Position numbers and translations under genes: made by a program. From Dietzia natronolimnaea (GTDB lineage: Bacteria > Actinomycetota > Actinomycetes > Mycobacteriales > Mycobacteriaceae), in the NCBI RefSeq assembly GCF_039525805.1, contig NZ_BAAAHZ010000014.1: DNA of 64,000 nt; one strand, written 5' to 3'. Positions 8,675 to 17,119 of this stretch are shown one piece after another. Positions within the stretch are counted from its first letter, which is position 1. Every line of letters starts with the position of its first letter. Under the pieces are notes generated by a model. The model made no database searches. It had not been told where the DNA came from and saw only the letters and a program-made list of their open reading frames with translations.

Positions 8675-8724
8675 GGACGTTCCGCACACGTTTCGCGAGA
8701 AGCAGGTGTGCGGAACGTCCTTTT
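8675..8724 (+). terminator. Intrinsic terminator with GTTCCGCACA-core palindrome (copy A)
   Basis: A 15-bp perfect stem GGACGTTCCGCACAC (8675-8689) / GTGTGCGGAACGTCC (8706-8720), 16-nt loop, followed by TTTT. It sits between the convergent CAP and TetR genes. The same palindrome core recurs at 56491 and 59011. Confidence 0.85.
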
Positions 8725-8772
8725 CGATGTGCGGGCCCGATCCGCGCTCACGGGCCCGTCCGAGGCGCGGCG

Positions 8773-9309
8773 TCAGCCGACCATCCCCGCCAGCATCGCC
8801 TCGAGCCCCTCGTCGAATCGCGAGTCGTAGTCCACGCGCGGCATCGCGGGGTCGACGGCGGCGAGGTTGTGGTGGGTCTGCTCCTCGATCGTCACGCCGA
8901 GGACATAGGCGGTGAGAGCCGTGGTCAGGCCCGCCGCCCGATCGCCGCCCCCGTGCCGCGCACACGTCCGTGCGACCGCGTCGGCCACCGGGTTCACCGC
9001 ACCGGCGGCCAGCCCCAGTGCCACGATCTCGGCCCCGTCGGGCACCCCCGCGACAGCGATCCGCATCGCCCGGGTCACCCCGCGCAGTTCGTCGGCGGCC
9101 GATGCGCCGGCCGCCACCGGGGCCACGTCCGCCAGGACCCGTTCGGCAACCGCGGTGAGCAGCGCCTGCTTTGACGGGAAATGCCAGTACAGGGCACTCG
9201 GCTGGACGTTCAGCCGCGTCGCCAGCGTGCGCATCGACATGCCGGGCAACCCCGCTTCATGCAGGAGTCCGAGCGCGGTGTCGACGACGGCCGACTTGTT
9301 GAGAGCCAC
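8773..9309 (-). CDS. bioQ: TetR-family regulator, probable biotin repressor BioQ
   Basis: A 178-residue TetR protein from GTG 9309. The N-terminal helix-turn-helix is clear: VVDTALGLLHEAGLPGMSMR, then TLATRLNVQPSALYWHFPSK, the canonical recognition helix with the YWHFxxK ending. The remainder is an all-helical ligand-binding domain of the TetR_C type (AVDPAMPRVDYDSRFDEGLEAMLAG end). It is divergent from bioB, and the shared 118-bp spacer has three copies of a TGAAC-N3-GTTCA-like palindrome. This is the known arrangement of BioQ, a TetR repressor of biotin genes in Corynebacterium and Mycobacterium. Placement and operator match support the name; direct binding is inferred. It is probably autoregulated, since the first box lies close to its own start. 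Confidence 0.8.
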   Translation of the reverse strand: MALNKSAVVDTALGLLHEAGLPGMSMRTLATRLNVQPSALYWHFPSKQALLTAVAERVLADVAPVAAGASAADELRGVTRAMRIAVAGVPDGAEIVALGLAAGAVNPVADAVARTCARHGGGDRAAGLTTALTAYVLGVTIEEQTHHNLAAVDPAMPRVDYDSRFDEGLEAMLAGMVG

Positions 9310-9357
9310 GACCGGTAACCCTATCGCCCCTCCCGCGGCTCCGACGCGCCCGCAACC

Positions 9358-9418
9358 TGAACGCTGTACAAGTCGGCGAATTCCCGCTACCTTAACGGCG
9401 TTCAATGAACGGCGTTCA
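9358..9418 (+). promoter_or_regulatory. Three BioQ-type operators in the bioQ-bioB spacer
   Basis: Box 1 TGAACGCTGTACA (9358-9370); box 2 TTAACGGCGTTCA (9392-9404); box 3 TGAACGGCGTTCA (9406-9418), a perfect palindrome apart from the centre. Boxes 2 and 3 are 14 bp apart, so repressors would bind at nearly the same helical phase one and a third turns apart. Box 3 touches the bioB ribosome site AGGAGG (9418-9423). Confidence 0.8.
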
Positions 9419-9427
9419 GGAGGAACC

Positions 9428-10627
9428 ATGGCCACCACGACCACCCGTTGGCACGAGCTCGCGGACCGCATTCTCGACGGCGGGGCGATCGACGCGACGG
9501 AGGCACTCGCCGTGCTCGACTCGTCCGACGCCGAGCTCATGGAGGTGGTCGCGGCCGCGTCCCGGCTGCGGTTCGAGCACTTCGGCAACAAGGTCAAGGT
9601 CAACTACCTGGTCAACCTCAAGAGCGGCCTGTGCCCGGAGGACTGCTTCTACTGCTCGCAGCGCCTCAACTCCACCGCCGGCATCCTGCGCTACACCTGG
9701 CTGAACACCGAGGAGGCCGTCACCGCGGCCAAGGCGGGCATCGCGGCCGGCGCCTCGCGCGTGTGCCTGGTCGCCAGCGGCACCGGCCCGAGCAACCGCG
9801 AGGTCGGCAAGGTCTCGGACATCATCGAGGCCATCAAGTCCGACACCCCGGGCGTCGAGGTGTGCGCCTGCCTGGGCGCGCTGAAGGACGGCCAGGCCGA
9901 GAAGCTCTGCGCGAGCGGCGCCGACGCCTACAACCACAACCTCAACACGGCGGAGAGCCACTACGAGGAGATCTGCACGACCCACACCTACGCCGACCGC
10001 GAGCACACCGTGAGCCAGGCGCACGGCGCGGGCCTGTCGGCGTGCTCGGGCTTCATCGCCGGCATGGGCGAGACCCGCGAGCAGCTGGTCGAGCTGGCCT
10101 TCGACCTGCGCGCCAAGGGCGTCGACTCGATCCCGGTGAACTTCCTGCTGCCCTTCGACGGCACCCCGCTCGAGGGCGTGGACACGCTCAACCCGCGCGA
10201 CTGCCTGCGGATCCTCGCGATGGTCCGGTTCGTCGCCCCCGACACCGAGATCCGGATGGCCGCCGGCCGCGAACGCCACCTCGGCTACCTCCAGGGCATG
10301 GGCCTCTTCGTGGCCAACTCGCTGTTCCTCGGCGACTACCTCACCAGCGAGGGCCAGCCCGGCGGCGAGGACCTGCAGATGATCGCCGACGCCGGGCTCG
10401 AGGTCCTGCAGATGGACGGGGCCGGCCAGGTGCCGCACCACCCCCCGACCCCGGGAACGACTCCCGCGGCAGTGCCCGGTGCTGCGCCCGTGGCGGCGCC
10501 CGTGGCGGCGCCCGTGGCGGCGCCCGTGGCGGCGCCCGTGGCGGCGCCCGCCGCTCAGGAGAAGCAGGAGAAGAAGGTCGCCATCCGCACGCGCGGTGCC
10601 GGCACCAGCGAGCCCGCGAACGCCTGA
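9428..10627 (+). CDS. bioB: Biotin synthase BioB with repeat-bearing C-terminal tail
   Basis: A radical-SAM enzyme that inserts sulfur into dethiobiotin, the last step of biotin synthesis; 399 residues. ATG 9428 follows AGGAGG by 4 nt; the long open frame upstream is an artefact of high GC. The radical-SAM cluster motif is C69-x3-C73-x2-C76 (CPEDCFYC), followed by SQRLNS. YNHNLNTAESHY and PVNFLLPFDGTPL are further family blocks; IRMAAGRE carries the Arg that helps hold the [2Fe-2S] cluster. The catalytic core ends near residue 340 (LQMDGAG). A non-conserved tail of about 55 residues follows, with five tandem PVAA units encoded by a 12-bp repeat and a basic end. First gene of bioBAFD. Confidence 0.97.
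   Translation: MATTTTRWHELADRILDGGAIDATEALAVLDSSDAELMEVVAAASRLRFEHFGNKVKVNYLVNLKSGLCPEDCFYCSQRLNSTAGILRYTWLNTEEAVTAAKAGIAAGASRVCLVASGTGPSNREVGKVSDIIEAIKSDTPGVEVCACLGALKDGQAEKLCASGADAYNHNLNTAESHYEEICTTHTYADREHTVSQAHGAGLSACSGFIAGMGETREQLVELAFDLRAKGVDSIPVNFLLPFDGTPLEGVDTLNPRDCLRILAMVRFVAPDTEIRMAAGRERHLGYLQGMGLFVANSLFLGDYLTSEGQPGGEDLQMIADAGLEVLQMDGAGQVPHHPPTPGTTPAAVPGAAPVAAPVAAPVAAPVAAPVAAPAAQEKQEKKVAIRTRGAGTSEPANA
10491..10552 (+). repeat. 12-bp tandem repeat in the bioB tail
   Basis: About five copies of GTGGCGGCGCCC encode (PVAA)n in the C-terminal tail of BioB. It stays in frame because the unit is a multiple of three. Copy number probably varies between strains. Confidence 0.85.
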
Positions 10628-10628
10628 C

Positions 10629-12050
10629 ATGTCCGCCCCGCGTCACCTCACCGCCTCCCCCGCCGCGCTCCTGGCCGCGGACGCCGAGCACGTCTGGCAC
10701 CCGTACGGCGGGTTCCCGGCGTCCACGCAGCCGCTGCCGGTGGCGTCGGCGTCCGGGGTGCGGCTACGTCTGGCGGACGGCTCCGAGCTGATCGACGGCA
10801 TGAGCTCGTGGTGGGCGGCCATCCACGGCTACCGCCACCCGCACCTCGACGCCGCCGCACACCGTCAGGTCGACACGATGAGCCATGTGATGTTCGGCGG
10901 CCTCACCCACGCGCCGGCGGTGGAGCTGTCGACCCGGCTCGCGCGGATGGCGCCGGGAGAGCTCACCAAGGTGTTCCTGGCGGACTCGGGGTCGGTGTCG
11001 GTGGAGGTGGCCGCCAAGATGGCACTCCAGTACCAGCGCTCGATGGGCCGACCCGGGCGTACCCGCCTGGCCACCTGGCGCGGCGGCTACCACGGCGACA
11101 CCCTCGCCCCCATGAGCGTGTGCGACCCCGAGGGTGGCATGCACTCCATGTGGCGAGGCGTGGTGGCCGAGCAGGTGTTCGCGCCCGCCCCGCCTACCCA
11201 CTACGACCCGGCCTACGTCGCCGAGCTCGAGCGGGTGCTCCGCGGTCACGCCGACGAGCTGGCGGGGATCATCGTGGAACCGGTGGTCCAGGGCGCGGGC
11301 GGTATGCGCTTCCACCACCCCGACTACCTGCACGACCTGCGGCGCCTGGCCGACGAGACCGGTGCGCTGCTGATCTTCGACGAGATCGCCACCGGCTTCG
11401 GCCGCACCGGCGCGCTGTTCGCCGCCGACCACGCCGGGGTGGCACCCGACATCATGTGCCTGGGCAAGGCGCTGACCGGCGGATACCTGACCCTGGCCGC
11501 GACGCTGACCACCGATCGGGTGGCCGCGGTGATCAGCGCCGGCGAGGCGGGCGGCCTGGCGCACGGGCCGACCTTCATGGGCAACCCCCTGGCGTGCGCG
11601 GTGGCGTGCGCGTCGCTGGACCTGGTGGAGTCCGGTCAGTGGCGCGAGCGCGTGCCGGGGATCGAGGCGCGCCTGCGCCGCGGCCTGGCGCCGGCGCTCG
11701 ACGTGCCCGGCGTGGTGGACGTGCGGGTGCTGGGGGCGATCGGTGTGGTGCAGCTGGACCGGCCGGTGGAGATGACGACGACGACAACGGCGATCACCTC
11801 CCACGGCGTGTGGCTGCGCCCCTTCCGGGATCTCATCTACACGATGCCGCCGTTGGTCTCTACAGATGAGGAGATCGATCAGATCTGTGCGGCCGCGGTT
11901 CACGGGGCGGGGGCAGCTGTCGGCGCAGCAGGGGCTCTGGCAGCGTCCGGCGCAGCAGGGGCAGCGGGGGCGGCACGAGCAGAGTCGGCACGAGCAGGGA
12001 CAGCGTCCGGTCCAGCGCGGGCCGGGGCGGCAGCGGGGGCTGCCCGATGA
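10629..12050 (+). CDS. bioA: Adenosylmethionine-8-amino-7-oxononanoate aminotransferase
   Basis: A PLP enzyme that converts KAPA to DAPA using SAM as amino donor; 473 residues. ATG 10629 lies 1 bp after the bioB stop. EHVWHPYGGF, DGMSSWWAAIHGYRHP and MFGGLTHAPAVEL are BioA hallmarks. The PLP-binding Lys is K280 in CLGKALTGGY, and the PLP-pyridine Asp is D251 in IFDEIATGFGRTG. GPTFMGNPLACAVA and WLRPFRDLIYTMPP complete the family signature. After the core (about residue 425) there is an Ala/Gly-rich tail of about 50 residues, unusual for BioA, which overlaps bioF by 4 bp (ATGA). The tail shows degenerate GCAGC/GGGGC repetition, like other gene ends here. Confidence 0.96.
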   Translation: MSAPRHLTASPAALLAADAEHVWHPYGGFPASTQPLPVASASGVRLRLADGSELIDGMSSWWAAIHGYRHPHLDAAAHRQVDTMSHVMFGGLTHAPAVELSTRLARMAPGELTKVFLADSGSVSVEVAAKMALQYQRSMGRPGRTRLATWRGGYHGDTLAPMSVCDPEGGMHSMWRGVVAEQVFAPAPPTHYDPAYVAELERVLRGHADELAGIIVEPVVQGAGGMRFHHPDYLHDLRRLADETGALLIFDEIATGFGRTGALFAADHAGVAPDIMCLGKALTGGYLTLAATLTTDRVAAVISAGEAGGLAHGPTFMGNPLACAVACASLDLVESGQWRERVPGIEARLRRGLAPALDVPGVVDVRVLGAIGVVQLDRPVEMTTTTTAITSHGVWLRPFRDLIYTMPPLVSTDEEIDQICAAAVHGAGAAVGAAGALAASGAAGAAGAARAESARAGTASGPARAGAAAGAAR

Positions 12051-13282
12051 CCGAGCAGTTGCGCTCCCCCGCCCTGGACTGGCTCGACGCCGCCGCCGAG
12101 GACCGGGCGGCCCGGCACGTGCACCGCGTGCTGCGGCCCCGGCCCACCGACGATGGCGTGATCGACCTGGCCTCCAACGACTACCTGGGCCTGGGCCGGC
12201 ACCCCGAGGTGATCGAGGGCGCGATCGAGGGCACCCGGCGCTGGGGCGCTGGGTCGACCGGGTCGCGGCTGGTCACGGGCACGACGAGCGACCACTCCGC
12301 GCTGGAGTCCGAGCTCGCCGAGTTCACCGGTAAGCCCGCCGCGCTGGTGTTCTCCTCCGGGTACACGGCCAACCTCGGGGCGGTGGTCGCGCTCTCCGGG
12401 CGGGGATCGCTCATCGTCTCCGACGGGGGCTCTCACGCCTCCCTGGTGGATGCATGCCGGTTGTCACGGGCGCGCGTTGTCGTCGTCGACAGGGGTGACG
12501 TCGAGGCGGTCGCACGGGCCCTGGCCGGGCGCACCGAGGAGCGCGCGCTGGTCGTCACCGACTCGGTGTACAGCGCCGACGGCCACCTCGCGCCGCTGCT
12601 CGCCCTCCACGGGGCGTCCCGGGCGCACGGCGCGGTGCTGCTGGTGGACGAGGCCCACGGGCTGGGCGTGCGCGGGACCGGCGGGCGGGGGCTCGTCGAC
12701 GAGGTGGGGCTGGCCCGGTTCGAGGACGTGGTGGTCACGGCGACGCTGTCCAAGGCGCTCGGCTCGCAGGGCGGAGTGGTTCTGGCCTCGGAGCGGGTAC
12801 GCGAGCACCTCATCGACACCGCCCGCACGTTCATCTTCGACACCGGCCTCGCGCCGTCGAGTGTGGGCGCGGCGCGGTCGGCACTGGCGGTGCTGCGGCG
12901 GGAGCCCGAGCGGGCCCGCCGCGTGCTCGAGGTCGCCGAGCACTTGGCCGCGGTGACCGGTGCGGACCGGCCGCAGTCGGCGGTGGTGTCGGTGATCCTC
13001 GGGGATCCGTCCCGCGCCGCGTCCGCGGCTGCCCGCTGCGCGGAGCTGGGCCTGCGGGTGGGCTGCTTCCGACCGCCGTCGGTTCCCGAGGGCACAGCCC
13101 GTCTCCGGCTCACGGCGCGGGCCGACATCTCCGGGGCCGACCTCGCCCGCGCGAGTGATGTGCTCGCCCGGGTACTCGAGGAACACGGCTACCGCCTTCC
13201 CGACTCCTCGGCCTCCCCCGCCTCCATCGGGAACTCGCGCTCCCCCGCCTCGACCGGGGTGTCCACCGGGGCCCGCGGATGA
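12047..13282 (+). CDS. bioF: 8-amino-7-oxononanoate synthase
   Basis: Alpha-oxoamine synthase that condenses a pimeloyl thioester with alanine to give KAPA; 411 residues. ATG 12047 overlaps the bioA stop (ATGA). SNDYLGLGRHPEV, RWGAGSTGSRLVTGT, H130 (SHASLVD) and LVDEAHGLGVRGTGGRG are diagnostic. The PLP Lys is K236 in TATLSKALGSQGG. The last 25 residues are a Ser/Pro/Ala-rich tail (SSASPAS and a second SPAST unit) outside the conserved fold. The stop overlaps the bioD start (ATGA). Translational coupling across bioA-bioF-bioD is therefore expected. Confidence 0.96.
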   Translation: MTEQLRSPALDWLDAAAEDRAARHVHRVLRPRPTDDGVIDLASNDYLGLGRHPEVIEGAIEGTRRWGAGSTGSRLVTGTTSDHSALESELAEFTGKPAALVFSSGYTANLGAVVALSGRGSLIVSDGGSHASLVDACRLSRARVVVVDRGDVEAVARALAGRTEERALVVTDSVYSADGHLAPLLALHGASRAHGAVLLVDEAHGLGVRGTGGRGLVDEVGLARFEDVVVTATLSKALGSQGGVVLASERVREHLIDTARTFIFDTGLAPSSVGAARSALAVLRREPERARRVLEVAEHLAAVTGADRPQSAVVSVILGDPSRAASAAARCAELGLRVGCFRPPSVPEGTARLRLTARADISGADLARASDVLARVLEEHGYRLPDSSASPASIGNSRSPASTGVSTGARG

Positions 13283-14058
13283 CCGCCGCGGCCACGCCCG
13301 TCCTCGTCACCGGCACCGGGACCGACGTCGGCAAGACCATCGCCACCGCCGCGCTGGCCGCGCTCGCGCGCTCGACGGGCCTGGACGTGGGGATCTGCAA
13401 GCCGGTGCAGACGGGCCTCGCGCCCGGCGAACCGGGTGACGCGGACGAGGCCGCGCGACTGTCGAGGGTCCAGCGCGTCCTGGAGGTGCGGCGCCTGCCC
13501 GATCCGCTGGCCCCCGAGACCGCCGCGCGAGTGGCCGGGGTGCCGCAGGCGACGCTCGACGACCTCCTCGGGCCGATCCGGCGGTGGCTCGACGTCGCCG
13601 ACGACACCGCCGTCGCGCCTGCCGAGCAGCCCACGGCCGCAACTGCCTCCCCGACCGGCCGCCTCGACCTGATCGAGGGTGCCGGTGGCGTGCTCGTGCG
13701 CCTGGGCACCGACCTCACTGTGCTCGACCTCGCCCGGTCACTCGCCGCCCCGGTGGTCGTGGTGGCCCGCGCGGGACTGGGCACACTGTCCGACACCGAG
13801 CTCACGGTCCGCGCGATCGACACCGCGGGACTCCGGTGTGCCGGGATCGTGATCGGCTCGTGGCCGTACGACCCTGACCTCGCCGAGCGCTGCAACTTGG
13901 AGGACCTGCCCCGCCTCACCGGGGTTCCGGTCTTAGGCCGCGTGCCCGCGGGCGCCGGACAGCTGGATCCCGCGGAGTTCACCCGTCACGCGTCGGGGTG
14001 GTTCGCGCCGGGGGCTCTGGACGCCGTGCTCCGTCCTTCCGCAGCTCACCTGCCGTAA
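13279..14058 (+). CDS. bioD: ATP-dependent dethiobiotin synthetase
   Basis: Forms the ureido ring of dethiobiotin from DAPA, CO2 and ATP; 259 residues. The P-loop VTGTGTDVGKT occurs at the N-terminus, CKPVQTGL is the substrate loop, and LIEGAGGVLVRLG the second family block; GIVIGSWP is the Mg/ATP-side strand. ATG 13279 overlaps the bioF stop. Compared with E. coli BioD (225 aa) it has a short Ala/Thr-rich insert near residues 115-130. Its 3' end overlaps the convergent NmrA-like gene by 13 bp, leaving no room for a terminator between them. Confidence 0.96.
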   Translation: MTAAATPVLVTGTGTDVGKTIATAALAALARSTGLDVGICKPVQTGLAPGEPGDADEAARLSRVQRVLEVRRLPDPLAPETAARVAGVPQATLDDLLGPIRRWLDVADDTAVAPAEQPTAATASPTGRLDLIEGAGGVLVRLGTDLTVLDLARSLAAPVVVVARAGLGTLSDTELTVRAIDTAGLRCAGIVIGSWPYDPDLAERCNLEDLPRLTGVPVLGRVPAGAGQLDPAEFTRHASGWFAPGALDAVLRPSAAHLP

Positions 14059-14891
14059 TAGTCCGCGATGTCCCGAGGCCGGTGACCGGTGAGTTCCTCG
14101 ACAGAGCCGCTGGCCACCGCCATCTCCCCGCGGGCGATCGCCAGGTAGGTCCCGACCCATCCATCGAGTTCCCACTCCGGCGTCCCGGGAAAGCTCTGCC
14201 GGCGGGAGGCGTAGGCCTGGTCGACCGACTCGTTCTGGAATCGGTAGGTCGTGCCCGTGGCCTCGGTCAGCCGTGCTGCGGTCTGGTCCAGTGTCAGCAG
14301 CTCGTCGCCGGTCAGGTCGTAGGTCCGGCCGTCATGTCCCTCAGTCGACAGGACCACGGCCGCCGCCTCGGCGAGGTCCTCCCGGGCGACCCACGCGATC
14401 CGACCGTCCCCGGCGGGCCCGCGGATGACCCCCTCGCCATCGGCCCAGTCGGCCACATAGTCGAGGTAGAAGCTCGGGCGCAGGAAGACGAAGTCCATCC
14501 CCGTGGCCCTGATCATCTCCTCGGTCGCGTGGTGGGTCCGGGCGAAGGTGAAGCTCGCCTCCGGTGAGGCGCCGAGGAACGACGTGTACACGACCTTCCG
14601 CACACCGGCCGCCACGAAGGCGTCGACGGCGGACCGGTGCACCGACTCGCGATCGGCGGCCTCGTGGCCGGACACGAAGAACACGGTCTCGATGCCGCGC
14701 AGGGCATCGGCCAGGGTCTCGCCGTCCTCGTACGACGCCTCCGCGACGTCTGCGCCCGGCAACGACGGCGCCCGCTCCGCATTCCGGACGATCAGGCGCT
14801 GGGCGAGTCCCCGCTCGACCAGACGTCGAGCGACCGAGCCGCCCAGAGCTCCGGTGGCTCCCGTGACGGCGAGGGTCGGTTGAGCTGTCAT
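14046..14891 (-). CDS. NmrA-like NAD(P)-binding oxidoreductase (atypical SDR)
   Basis: A 281-residue Rossmann protein. AVTGATGALGGSVARRLVERG is the nucleotide-binding motif (GxxGxxG). RLIVRNAERAPSLPGADV and EASYEDGETLADALRGIETVFFVSG are typical of the NmrA / quinone-oxidoreductase-2 (QorB) group, and VVYTSFLGASPEASFTFARTH has the TS-x-L pattern of that group in place of the classic YxxxK. LDQTAARLTEATG and the C-terminal GYL-like region bind substrate. Likely a cytoplasmic NAD(P)H sensor or quinone reductase; the substrate is unknown. It is convergent with bioD, with overlapping 3' ends. Confidence 0.85.
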   Translation of the reverse strand: MTAQPTLAVTGATGALGGSVARRLVERGLAQRLIVRNAERAPSLPGADVAEASYEDGETLADALRGIETVFFVSGHEAADRESVHRSAVDAFVAAGVRKVVYTSFLGASPEASFTFARTHHATEEMIRATGMDFVFLRPSFYLDYVADWADGEGVIRGPAGDGRIAWVAREDLAEAAAVVLSTEGHDGRTYDLTGDELLTLDQTAARLTEATGTTYRFQNESVDQAYASRRQSFPGTPEWELDGWVGTYLAIARGEMAVASGSVEELTGHRPRDIADYYGR

Positions 14892-14930
14892 GCCCCGTCC
14901 AACCCCGCCGGGCCGAGCCCTATTCCGCCG

Positions 14931-16409
14931 TCAGCCGACGTGCCAGTGACGGCGGATGAGTTCCTCCCGGGCGTCCTCATCGTCTCCGCCCTCCCCGCCC
15001 GGCACGTCGTCGTCGGCCTGGCTCAGGCCCGCGAGCAGAGCGTCGATGAGCTGACCGGGGAAGACGCCGTCGGCTTCGAACATCTCGCGCTCGGCCTCCA
15101 GCACGTCGGCCGCCTCGGTGCACGAGGAGGGCAGTTGCTCGAAGTCGTGGTTGTCGTCCGCCTTCAGCCGCTGTGCCTGCTCCAGGCTCCCGGGATCACC
15201 CAACCCGCGCGTGGCCGCGACGGCCATCCCGGCCAGGAGCAGGTGGACGTCGGCCGAGCCGTCGCCGAGTCGCAGCTCGATGGTCTGGGGGTGTGTGGCG
15301 GGCTCGGGGACGGGCTCGGTGTTGCCGGGATTGGCGTGGGCCACCATGCCGGCCAGGACGTCGCCGCCCCAGGCCAGTGGGACCCGGACCAGACCGGTGC
15401 GGTCCTTCTCCCCCCAGCAGATGTCCTCGGGTGACTCGTCGCCGGCGGTGAACCGCAGGTAGGACGTGGGGACCGTGTTGCCGAACGCGGACAGCGCCCT
15501 GGCCGCCGAGAGGTAGCCGGCGATCAACCGTCGCCCGGTGTCGTTGATCCCCGCCTTGGTGACGATGGTGTTGGTGCCGTTTCGCACGAGCCGGCTGTGG
15601 ATGTGCAGGCCGTTCCCGGCGCCCTCGCCGCTCACCAGTGGGGCGAAGGTCGCCTCGAGCCCGTGGGCGTAGGCGACCTCGCGCACCACCCACTTGGCCA
15701 GGACGAGGTTGTCGGCAGCCTGCTCCAGGGGCACGGGCTGCAGTTCGATCTCGTGCTGGACCAGTTGCCGGTCTTCCTCGAGGATGTTGCCGACCTCGCC
15801 GTGGGCGTACTTCAACGGCACCCCCATGGAGGAGAGGTGACCCAGCACCTGCTCGCGGACCCGCTCGTGCTTGGAGAAGGGGCCCGACTCCTGGTAGCCG
15901 CGCTCCTCCTCCACGGGGAAGAGCGCCTCTGGCTGATTGACGAGGTAGTACTCCAGCTCGCCGAAGGCCTCTATCGTCATGCCGGTCTCCTGCGTCAGCA
16001 CCTCGGCGGCGCGGCGCACGACCTGCTCGCGCGCGTACGGCAGCGGCGTGCCGTCCTCGCGGTAGAAGGAACACAGCACGTCGAGCGAGGTCCGCTCGCC
16101 GAAGGGGTTGAGGAAAGCGGTGCGGTGCCGCGGGACGATGTAGACGTCACTGGCGTCGGTGTCGGTCCCGGGGAAGACGCTCGAGCCGTCCACGCGCTCT
16201 CCTCGCGTCAGGACCTCGTGGAGGTGCTCGCGGGAGTTGATGGGGAAGGCCAGGGTCTTCAGACGGCCGTCGCCGCCGACGTAGCGCAGGTTCACCTGCT
16301 CCAGTCCCAGCTCTTCGACCGCCCGGACGAGGGCGTTCGCGGTGAACTCCGCCGAAGGCATGCCGAGCAGGCGGACGAGGGGGTGGGGTTCGAATGCGTC
16401 GATGGCCAT
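14931..16409 (-). CDS. Glutamine-synthetase-family ligase
   Basis: A 492-residue protein with the glutamine synthetase beta-grasp N-terminus (VNLRYVGGDGRLKTLAFPIN) and catalytic domain: FGELEYYLVNQPE (metal/glutamate-binding strand), EVGNILEEDRQLVQHEIELQ, GNGLHIHSRLVRNG (ATP/metal His) and TIELRLGDGSADVHLLLAG, matching IExRxPDxSANPYL of GlnA. The adenylylation-site Tyr region of GlnA-I is not visible, and the C-terminus is acidic. It may be a GlnA-like gamma-glutamyl ligase for an amine rather than the main glutamine synthetase. ATG 16409 is preceded by GAGG; the long frame upstream is non-conserved. It is divergent from the gene at 16505. Confidence 0.85.
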   Translation of the reverse strand: MAIDAFEPHPLVRLLGMPSAEFTANALVRAVEELGLEQVNLRYVGGDGRLKTLAFPINSREHLHEVLTRGERVDGSSVFPGTDTDASDVYIVPRHRTAFLNPFGERTSLDVLCSFYREDGTPLPYAREQVVRRAAEVLTQETGMTIEAFGELEYYLVNQPEALFPVEEERGYQESGPFSKHERVREQVLGHLSSMGVPLKYAHGEVGNILEEDRQLVQHEIELQPVPLEQAADNLVLAKWVVREVAYAHGLEATFAPLVSGEGAGNGLHIHSRLVRNGTNTIVTKAGINDTGRRLIAGYLSAARALSAFGNTVPTSYLRFTAGDESPEDICWGEKDRTGLVRVPLAWGGDVLAGMVAHANPGNTEPVPEPATHPQTIELRLGDGSADVHLLLAGMAVAATRGLGDPGSLEQAQRLKADDNHDFEQLPSSCTEAADVLEAEREMFEADGVFPGQLIDALLAGLSQADDDVPGGEGGDDEDAREELIRRHWHVG

Positions 16410-16504
16410 GCCTCGTTCTACCAGCGCCACGTCGCAGGCCCCACCGGAGTGCGTCCCCTGGGCGAGACCGCTCAGTTTCGCCTGGAGCACGGGAGAATAG
16501 GGCC

Positions 16505-17029
16505 ATGGGAGCAGCGGACTTCGATCTGACGATGGACGAGCTACGAACGGTCGTCCGGCTCGCCGCCGACTGCGCTCAGGAACTGATCCCCGAATTCGAC
16601 GCCGTCGCTCCGGAGGACTCACGACCACGAGACGCGATCGACGCGGCGCGCGCGTTCGCCGACGGCGCTCGGCGGTCGAACCAGCAACGAACCGCCGCCT
16701 TCGCATCCCACCGCGCAGCCAAGGAGGTCTCCGACGACACCGCGCGACTGGCGGCACTCGCCTGCGGAGACGCCGCGGCGGCCGCCTACCTTCACCCGAT
16801 CGCGAGAGCATCGCAGGTCGGACACATACTCCGCGCAGCCGCGTGCGCAGCGCGGGTGGCAGAGTTGAAGACCGGCACGACAGACGATGACAGGGTCCGT
16901 GATCTGGCCGAATCCGCGACTCCGCCCTTGCCCGAGATTCTTCGTCGTTATCCGGAGGCACCCACTGGGAGATCACGCATCTCGCAGCTGATGAGCGCAC
17001 TCGACTCAGCAATCCGAGAGCGCGACTAG
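16505..17029 (+). CDS. Small all-alpha protein, Imm5-like (putative immunity family)
   Basis: A 174-residue protein from ATG 16505. It has paired His/Ala-rich helices: SRPRDAIDAARAFADGAR, AAFASHRAAKEV and ARLAALACGDAAAAAYLHPI, then SQVGHILRAAACAARVAEL. This pattern of RPxxAIxAARAxAxG...AAxAAHxAAxE...AAGxAxAxxHxxxHAxxAAxY is that of the proteins called putative immunity protein / Imm5-like. No toxin gene is next to it; the divergent neighbour is the glutamine-synthetase-family gene. The function is therefore unproven. Its stop codon overlaps the stop codon of a gene remnant on the opposite strand. Confidence 0.6.
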   Translation: MGAADFDLTMDELRTVVRLAADCAQELIPEFDAVAPEDSRPRDAIDAARAFADGARRSNQQRTAAFASHRAAKEVSDDTARLAALACGDAAAAAYLHPIARASQVGHILRAAACAARVAELKTGTTDDDRVRDLAESATPPLPEILRRYPEAPTGRSRISQLMSALDSAIRERD

Positions 17030-17101
17030 AACCAGAGCTCGGCCAGCAGCTCGATCGACCGGTTCCGCACCGCCGGGTCGTGCGCGTAGGTCACGGTGAT
17101 C
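17026..17101 (-). pseudogene. 3' remnant of a second LLM flavin monooxygenase
   Basis: Translates on the minus strand to ITVTYAHDPAVRNRSIELLA followed by ELWF and stop, nearly the last 25 residues of the intact LLM gene at 17785 (ITVTYAFDPAVRNRSLELLA, ELWY). Nucleotide similarity covers about 70 bp and stops abruptly at 17101. It is a leftover of a duplication or of a gene replaced by the MDMPI gene. Confidence 0.85.
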
Positions 17102-17119
17102 CCGGCCCGTCACCTGCGG

